DNA of 64,000 bases, taken from NCBI GenBank assembly GCA_033398695.1, contig CM065814.1, forward strand, positions 15,620,358-15,684,357, given 5' to 3'. Source of the DNA: Orobanche coerulescens (Eukaryota > Streptophyta > Magnoliopsida > Lamiales > Orobanchaceae). The notes below the pieces were generated by a model that was given only the letters and a program-made list of their open reading frames with translations, did not search any database and had not been told where the DNA came from. Below, piece after piece: positions 58,066-64,000 of this stretch. Within the stretch, counting starts at the first letter, position 1. Every line of letters starts with the position of its first letter. The translations under genes were made by a program, and so were the position numbers.

Positions 58066-59601
58066 CTAAACCAATAAGCTGTCCAACTTGCCCTCCTCGA
58101 ACAATCTCCAGAGATGTTTGAGGAGGTCGCGGCATTTGTTGGTGCTGTGGCCGGGACTCTTGTGGTAGGCACAATATTGATTGTTGTCCAGGTGACCGTG
58201 GTCCCTTATCGCCTTTGGCTTTTTGAGCTCTTCGTGCCCCTTGATGGCATAGAAAATATGTGCCGGAGTTCTGTTGAAAGTATGGAGGAGATGGGCTTCC
58301 ATGTCCTCGAAAGCCTTGAGATCTCCGGGTGTCTTGGCGATCGCCTTCTTTGCTTTGGCGATCGCTATCTTCTGGACAAGAGCTGGCGTTTCCTCGTCTA
58401 AGCGGAGGGTGAGTAGCCTTTGCCTGGCCAGAAAGTTGGCAGCTTTAGCGCGGAAGATCGCGTAAGTTGGGGGAATATCCTTGGAGAGATGTCAAAACAT
58501 GGGAGAGTGACCGCGGAATCCCCCATGACCGAATAGAGAGCGAGCTCGTCACTGACGGGTTCACCGGTGAGGATGATTTCGTCCACTCGGTCAATGTAAT
58601 CTGCGTCGGTTTCGTCCTTCCCCTGCTTGATTTTTATCATGCGGTGGGGGCCTTCTGGTCTGGCGACCTTTCTGGCGAAGTATGACGTGAAGTCATTCGC
58701 CAGTTTCTTAAAGAGGTGATTGATCGTGGTGGTAATGAGACGTACCACCTGTGGGCCAGCTCGCCCAATGTCAACGGGAAGATCCGGCACTTGGTTGCAT
58801 CAGATGCCCCGCACCCAGTCATGTAAATTCGGAATTTACTCAGGTGGGTTTCGGGGTCCAATCTCCCCTCATACAGAGGTGTTTTGGGAGGAGCGATCGT
58901 TGGTTGTATGGGGGAAGCTCGATGTGGACCGCGAGTGGATCGGTCGTCCCGGCGATCTTTTTGCTGGTGCTTGCCCCAGTGTCCAAGAGTGCTTTCATCT
59001 CGTCGAGCTGGCGTTGTATGGCGGCCATCGCCGTGGCCTGACTGCTAGTGGCTCGGCGCTCGGAGCGGGAGCCGAGGCGATTGAGTACTGATTCCCTGGC
59101 GATCGGGGCGGGAGTCAGATGGCTGACCTGCGTTCGGCTGTGAGGTGGGTAGGCCGAACTTCTGGTGACGGATTTGGGTTCCGTCTTTTCGAGGTTGGAA
59201 ACAGAGTGCCCCGGTCGCCAGGATGGGTCGCGCCCCAAGCCATCGAATATGGATCCGTTCGGTCGTGCGAGAGCCTTTCCTCGCGAATTGGGGCTTTCTG
59301 ATGATCGGTTGTTCAGTAGCCCGCTGAATTTCCGTTTTCCCATGCGGCGGATGATCGAGGGAGTTATTGCAGGTGACGCACATGCTCTCCGTCGCTCCTC
59401 CAGGATGGCCATAGCCTCCTCGATCTGTTCCTCGGTTTGGAACTGATCGAGTGAGAGGTTGGGGCCACCTCTCGGATGCGGGATCGAGAGTCTCGCGTTG
59501 CTGCGGCTTCCCCCTGTCGTCGGCTGGGGTTCGGACTGGACTGGGATATGGTGTCCGGCGGTTCGGAGAGCGGCTTTCTTCGATGTACCGGCGGATGTCA
59601 T
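58066..59601 (-). pseudogene. gag of Tat element C (frameshifted)
   Basis: ATG at 59601 (MTSAGTSKKAAL) opens 253 codons through PNLSLDQFQTEEQIEEAMAI and AAIQRQLDEMKALLDTGAST to a shift near 58850. The core follows in other frames: PETHLSKFRIYMTGCGASDA, FPLTLGELAHRWY, QGKDETDADYIDRVDEIILT. The end at 58066-58302 has a complete knuckle-like CAYHKSPGHSTNKC and closes LFEEGKLDSLLV. No start of protease follows. Despite nearly identical LTRs the gag has several shifts, so C probably moved using proteins of other copies. Confidence 0.88.
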
Positions 59602-59710
59602 GATTCTGAAGGTTTTCTTTGAAGTGCAGTGAGTTTCACTTCAAGTATATGCCCCGAGAACAGTGAGTGTTCTTCGGGACGGTAGAAATAAAAGTTTGAG
59701 GGTAAGATGC

Positions 59711-59728
59711 CCTTCCTCTAGCGCTAAT
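59711..59728 (-). other. Primer-binding site of C
   Basis: Minus strand ATTAGCGCTAGAGGAAGG, nearly the same as B's site (TTGGCGCTAGAGGAAGGG), directly beside the 5' LTR. Confidence 0.75.
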
Positions 59729-60863
59729 TGTTGCTACCCAAAATATTATCCGGAGATAGATATTGCTGGAATGGATGGGATAGCAAACAAATGCAAGAGC
59801 ACTTCCGTGAGAAAGATAAATAACACAAGATTTGCCGGGGTTGTTAGTCCCGGGCTTGAATGCTCTCGCGAGATATTATTAATACTATTAATGTAAGAAT
59901 ACAATTACAAAGAGTGTAAAGATCCTTGTTATCTTAGCTAGTGAGCGTGTAGATTGCCGGAAGAACCAGATTTGATGCTCTGTGAGTTCTTGTAACAAAG
60001 GAGATGAACAGTCGCGGCGGTGAGAGATCGACCGTCTCTCACGGTGAGTATTTAGCTGGATGCTTGGGCTCCGGGGCTTATGAATCCCTTGGAATCGGTC
60101 TAGTGGAGACTTGCTGCTTCTGCCGATCGTGTTCTGGACGAGAGATTCGGAGAGAGAAGTCCTGAGATGGATTCCGGTGAGAAAGCCGGGAGCTTGGTGA
60201 TATGTGTGTTCTCTTGTATTTTACATTGTGGGAGAAATGAATTCTGAACGTAAGTCGAATGAATTCGGAACCTTTTTCCAGTAGGAGGAGGTTCTCTATT
60301 TATAGGACATGGATGTGCCGGGTGATCGCCTTTTCTGCATTATAATAATCGGGCGATCGTCTTTTAGCACGTGGGCATGTCTCCTTAAAGTCTGCAGGAG
60401 TCGCTGGCAGTCAACTGTGCGGTCCAATGGGGAGCTTACACGCGTCCTGAGTTGCTGTCACGGGTGGTCCTACTGACAACTTTCGGCGCGCATGCTGGTA
60501 GGTGAGGTAGGTGACAGGCTGTGGTCAAAGGTCTTGTTTGTCAGCAAAAGATCTTATCTGCTAGCGAAGATCTTGTCAGCGCCTTTGGTGGATCTGCACA
60601 TGGGTGCTTTTCTGAGATCCAGTCCTTGATGACTTTGACGGGCGATCGTCTCTGCTCGGGGCGTAGGTCGATAGCCCTTAGCCGGTCACTAGAGTAGATC
60701 GCCAGCTGCCAAAGGGCGATCGCCTTGGGAGTCGATCGCTAGGTACCTGATGGTGGTCTGATATCTTCGACTTGGCGAGCTAGCCATAGTTTGACTGAAG
60801 CTGACTTGGTCGCTCGGCCTTATAGTCGATCGCCTGTCGGGATAAATAAATCGTGACACAACA
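59729..60863 (-). repeat. 5' LTR of element C
   Basis: 1135 bases; same ends and motif order as 52503-53655. TATA (minus) at 60297-60304. Followed on the right by the duplication TCGTG and the rest of the interrupted D gag. Confidence 0.93.
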
Positions 60864-60868
60864 TCGTG

Positions 60869-61397
60869 CACACGCTCCGACGATAACGAAGCTAGTTCGT
60901 AAGCCAAGGCTCGATCCTGATAATCCCTCAACGAAGTGCAAGTGAATCCCGCCATATACTGGCGAATTTCCAGCTCCATCCGTCTGTCAAAATGAAGGAT
61001 CTTCTCTTCTTCGGTCCTCACCTGATCTCGCACATAACTGAGTTAATTGTTATAGTCGATGATAGCCTGTGACACCGATATATCTTGCGGTTCTGCCAAA
61101 TAGAATTCACGGATTCTCTGTTCTCTAATTGGTTTCGGACAGAACTCAGCTTCCATAAATACCGAGAACTCCGCCCACGTGATATCACGATCACGAGGTT
61201 TAACGACTCCCCACCAATTAGCGGCATCTTTCTCAAGAAGGTACTGAGCGATGGGTACCTTCCGCTCTTCGGGAGAATCGACAGCCTCGAATATCTTTCC
61301 CAACTGGAAAAGCCAACCGTCCCATCCCAACGCATATTCAGCACCGGCGAATCGAGGAGGATTCATATGAACGACCACGACCTCTGCCGCTTGGCAT
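60869..61397 (-). pseudogene. gag of the second D unit, N-terminal part
   Basis: ATG at 61397 gives MPSGRGRGR, but a deletion of about 200 bases relative to the first unit (join near 61370 at an ACGACCAC stretch) shifts the frame at once. The core NPPRFAGAEYALGWDGWL and LEKDAANWWGVVKPRDRD remains in another frame. The TAA in DYNN*LSYVRDQ (about 61050) is shared with the first unit. MELEIRQYMAGFTCTSLRDY and SLSSERVHD follow up to the insertion of element C. Confidence 0.85.
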
Positions 61398-62506
61398 AAT
61401 AACAAGCAACAACCTAATGCAATGTAAATCACATAATCACACATAGAATCCATTCACAAATGATCGACTGCAAAATTGGGCCTGGCGGCAAAATGCAGTC
61501 CCAAGACTTTTGCCCAGCTAGAAAGCGCGCTACACAACAAAAGATGGCGTGCGTTAATGGTGCAAGTTTGGAAACACATACATACTCACCTTCCAACGGT
61601 ACCAGACCAGAGGATACCAATAAACAACATTGTACAAATCCAAACACCAACGGTTCACATAATTACAACATCACACAAATAACCATCGAAAGTTAATTGA
61701 CATTCAAAACTGAATTTCCACCTCTCGGTCAAGGAAACTATCTCAACGAGTGCATACGAATGACTCAGCATTCACAACACCACTTAATCACAACTCGGAG
61801 CATTATAGTCGAGTGAAAACAACATCATTACCACACACCTTTTAACGAAATGCATGGAACCGAAAAGTTAAAAACGAGAGTCACGTTTCAAGTAAGTTTT
61901 TGGTAGACCTCATTTGAGTTTTAAAAATCAAATTTTTGAAAAACTTGCAATGCAAGATGAAAATAAAATATAAGTAGTTTGAGTTCTCAAAAGTTTACGG
62001 TCTCGAGGTCATCATACGGAAATCAAACTTTTTCTTTCTTGAAGGATGTTTTGAAATAAAATTTACGTGACTTCCCAAAACATTCAAAACTTTAAAGTAT
62101 CAAGTTGATAAAACTTCTTAGTGTAACCACACCAAAACGTTACTCCTGTAAAAAGGATTTATACAAGGATACATATATATATATATACATACATACATAT
62201 ACACCGGCACATTACAAAAAGCAAACAAACATGGAGTACGTATTCATGATTCACATTTAACTCCTCATCATAACATAAATATCACACAAGCAAGTGTAAC
62301 ACGAGACACAACAATATAATGGGGAGACTTACATCCACAGACCGCACGAAGATGATGGCTGCACCTTGATACTAATCACTACCGACCTCCAGACGACGCA
62401 TCGCGACACAACTCAGTCAAACAAAATCTAACAAAACAAGACTCGAAAACACACAACTCGACCCGACATTCTAGGTTTCCACAACCTAAGCTTTGATACC
62501 ATATTA
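61398..62506 (-). other. 5' leader and primer-binding site of the second D unit
   Basis: Near copy of 47641-48727, with (TA)n(CATA)n at 62172-62202. Primer site TGGTATCAAAGC is the minus strand of 62490-62501, with the same one-base change as in the first unit. No gene. Confidence 0.75.
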
Positions 62507-64000
62507 TGTAACACCCCCAAACCAATTGGGAATATTACAGCACTGCAAACACTCACCATGAGGATCTACCAGGCTAAACGCGGAAAACACAATGTATAGA
62601 TACATGCCAACATGACTAATAACGAATCACTAGACCGATTTGGTCTTTTACCACGACATACACATCGAAGATACATAACTCTTTCTCATAACTCATACCC
62701 ACGCAAGGGTTAGAATACATCAACATGCCCATAAAACGGGAGAATAACACAATGGAGAGACAAACAACAAAACTCTACCAAAATACTCAACGACTGCTCT
62801 TCATGTGATTAGTGTCGTCGTTTTCCATCATCCTTCATATTGATCCTGTGGTTTGCTCCCCAGCAACCTGCAAGTACCTTGACACAATACAAACGTCCAC
62901 CCCCCGAAAACTCCACTGTTTTGCTAGTGCAAGTATAAAATACGAATACAAGCCATACATATCATACTCCAAGAACATAATAATCATGAACATACTTCCC
63001 GAGGTAAATCACTTGATCAAAACAGTTCAATCGTGTAAGATAGGGATAAACCCAAAGTACCTCTACAAAACATTTATGATCTCGGGAATTTTGAAAACAT
63101 TTGGGATTTAAGAATCCTCAAGCCTTTCGAAACCATTTAGGCACACAGCTCAAAAGTCATTTTCTCCAAATACAATTAGAATAATAACACACGGAGTCCA
63201 CGACCCAATCATACCATTATGGTCACAAAGCTTAGGGCCACGACCCATTCATACGTATCAACATATTCCCAGGGCTTATTCGCGTCCCGTGCTAACAAGC
63301 CACGGACCTCAGATGCTTCTGCAGAACATACCCGAGTGAATAACCTAATAGGGAACCATATCACATCACATGTCTCCGTGACAACTGTCACATAACCATA
63401 ATCATACATACGTTCATAGTTATCCTGGCACCGCACTAACAAGCTACGATCCTCGGAGCCTCCACGAGATATACCCGATTGGACTACCCCTGACACGTAC
63501 GATCACACAACCAAAATCAAAACCACAAGTTATCCCGGCATCGCACTAACAAGCTACGAACCTCGGAGTCCCCGCAAGACATGCCCGGATTGGATAACCT
63601 CACAAGTTATCTCGGCATCGGGCTAGCAAGCCCCGAACCTCGGAGTCCCCGCAAGACATACCCGTATTGGATAACCCTACGGCCATGACCGACCCGTACT
63701 AGCAAGGATAGATCCCAGAGATTCAACAATCTTACCCGGTGGCACATCACTTACGTCAATCACATAGTAACAAGCAAAATACCAATACCAAACAATATGA
63801 AGCACCTCAGCCTCCTTACAAAGGAGTACCAAGTAATATCATACAACGCCAATAATCACCGAACAAGTACACGTATCAATACACAATCCTCGACAAGTGA
63901 TTATGGTCTACTATATTTACGAGTGTGATTATAACATCTTCCAACATACAATAAATATTCCGATTACACATTTATCCACGAGGCATACGAGTTATCTCGG
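62507..64000 (-). repeat. D-family LTR3, running off the right edge
   Basis: Starts TGTAACACCCCC. It is very close to LTR2, including the lost GC hairpin (62899-62912), the 75-90-base repeats (about 63270-63740) and the long (T)TCCCAGGGCTTATTCGCG block. The promoter array lies beyond the window. Confidence 0.88.

Larger units (their letters stand above)
52503..60863 (-). mobile_element. Young pol-less Tat element C with target duplication
   Basis: 8361 bases in minus orientation: 5' LTR 59729-60863, primer site, gag, a short 3' UTR with repeats, an opposite-strand gene, polypurine tract (CCCCCCAGCTC, 53660-53670), 3' LTR 52503-53655. Flanking duplication TCGTG (52498-52502, 60864-60868) restores the interrupted gag exactly. 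The family is that of B (same LTR ends, primer site, gag, 3' UTR), but protease, RT, RNase H and integrase are missing between gag and 3' UTR (join about 57.9-58.06 kb). The LTRs look very similar, so insertion is recent. Confidence 0.93.

Noticed and set aside
1..64000. Host protein genes, tRNA, rRNA or microRNA genes
   Set aside because: Every recognisable protein segment belongs to a transposable element, and tRNA similarity is limited to short primer-binding sites; nothing else could be supported by eye.

Overview
The window is repeat-rich nuclear DNA of a higher plant, most likely an angiosperm. The species cannot be told from the sequence and I found no intact host gene. Everything recognisable belongs to transposable elements, many nested: Ty3/Gypsy chromoviruses with a C-terminal chromodomain-like tail, Tat-lineage Gypsy elements with a second (archaeal-type) RNase H, two Ty1/Copia elements, a hAT DNA transposon and a CACTA DNA transposon. 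Almost every coding region is broken by stops or frameshifts. Short names used here are local labels.

Left part (1-17.2 kb). The window opens inside a minus-strand chromovirus relative (D0: gag remnant, primer-binding site, start of its LTR). A Tat element (B, plus strand, 5' LTR 2775-3700) has inserted into that LTR and carries decayed gag, protease, RT, RNase H, aRNH and integrase to about 9.6 kb, then a repeat-bearing 3' UTR; its 3' LTR is missing. Next is LTR-like sequence (G) split by a complete non-autonomous CACTA transposon (11034-15810; perfect 21-bp terminal inverted repeats, TAT target duplication).

Middle (17.2-31.9 kb). A minus-strand hAT transposase gene is cut in two: C-terminal part at 17.76-18.47 kb, N-terminal BED finger and DUF659-like part at 29.7-30.9 kb. 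Copia element F lies in the gap. F had already lost its pol by a deletion between gag and its 3' LTR when a complete Tekay/Del-like chromovirus A (19969-29581, TSD GGACA, LTRs about 2.36 kb) inserted at the deletion scar.

Right-middle (31.9-43.2 kb). Copia element E (31864-42403, TSD ATTTT) contains a shrunken chromovirus D3 (33889-37450, TSD GTTGA). After it come an LTR fragment related to A and an inverted RNase H fragment.

Right part (43.2-64 kb). This is a tandem array of D-family units: LTR1 - gag-only interior - LTR2 - gag-only interior - LTR3, neighbouring units sharing LTRs. The second interior is interrupted by a young pol-less Tat element C (52503-60863, TSD TCGTG). C keeps a broken gag on the minus strand and, on the opposite strand, an apparently four-exon gene with its own TATA box, a PF04195-like domain and a coiled coil.

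Cross-cutting pattern. Chromoviruses A and D, Copia F and Tat B/C all carry, just upstream of the LTR TATA box, an array of short CpG-containing palindromes: TAGCGTGCGCTA-type in A and D, TTAACGTACGTAA-type in F, GGCGATCGCC-type in B and C. This shared promoter layout in otherwise unrelated element families is, with the antisense spliced gene of element C, the most interesting content of the window.
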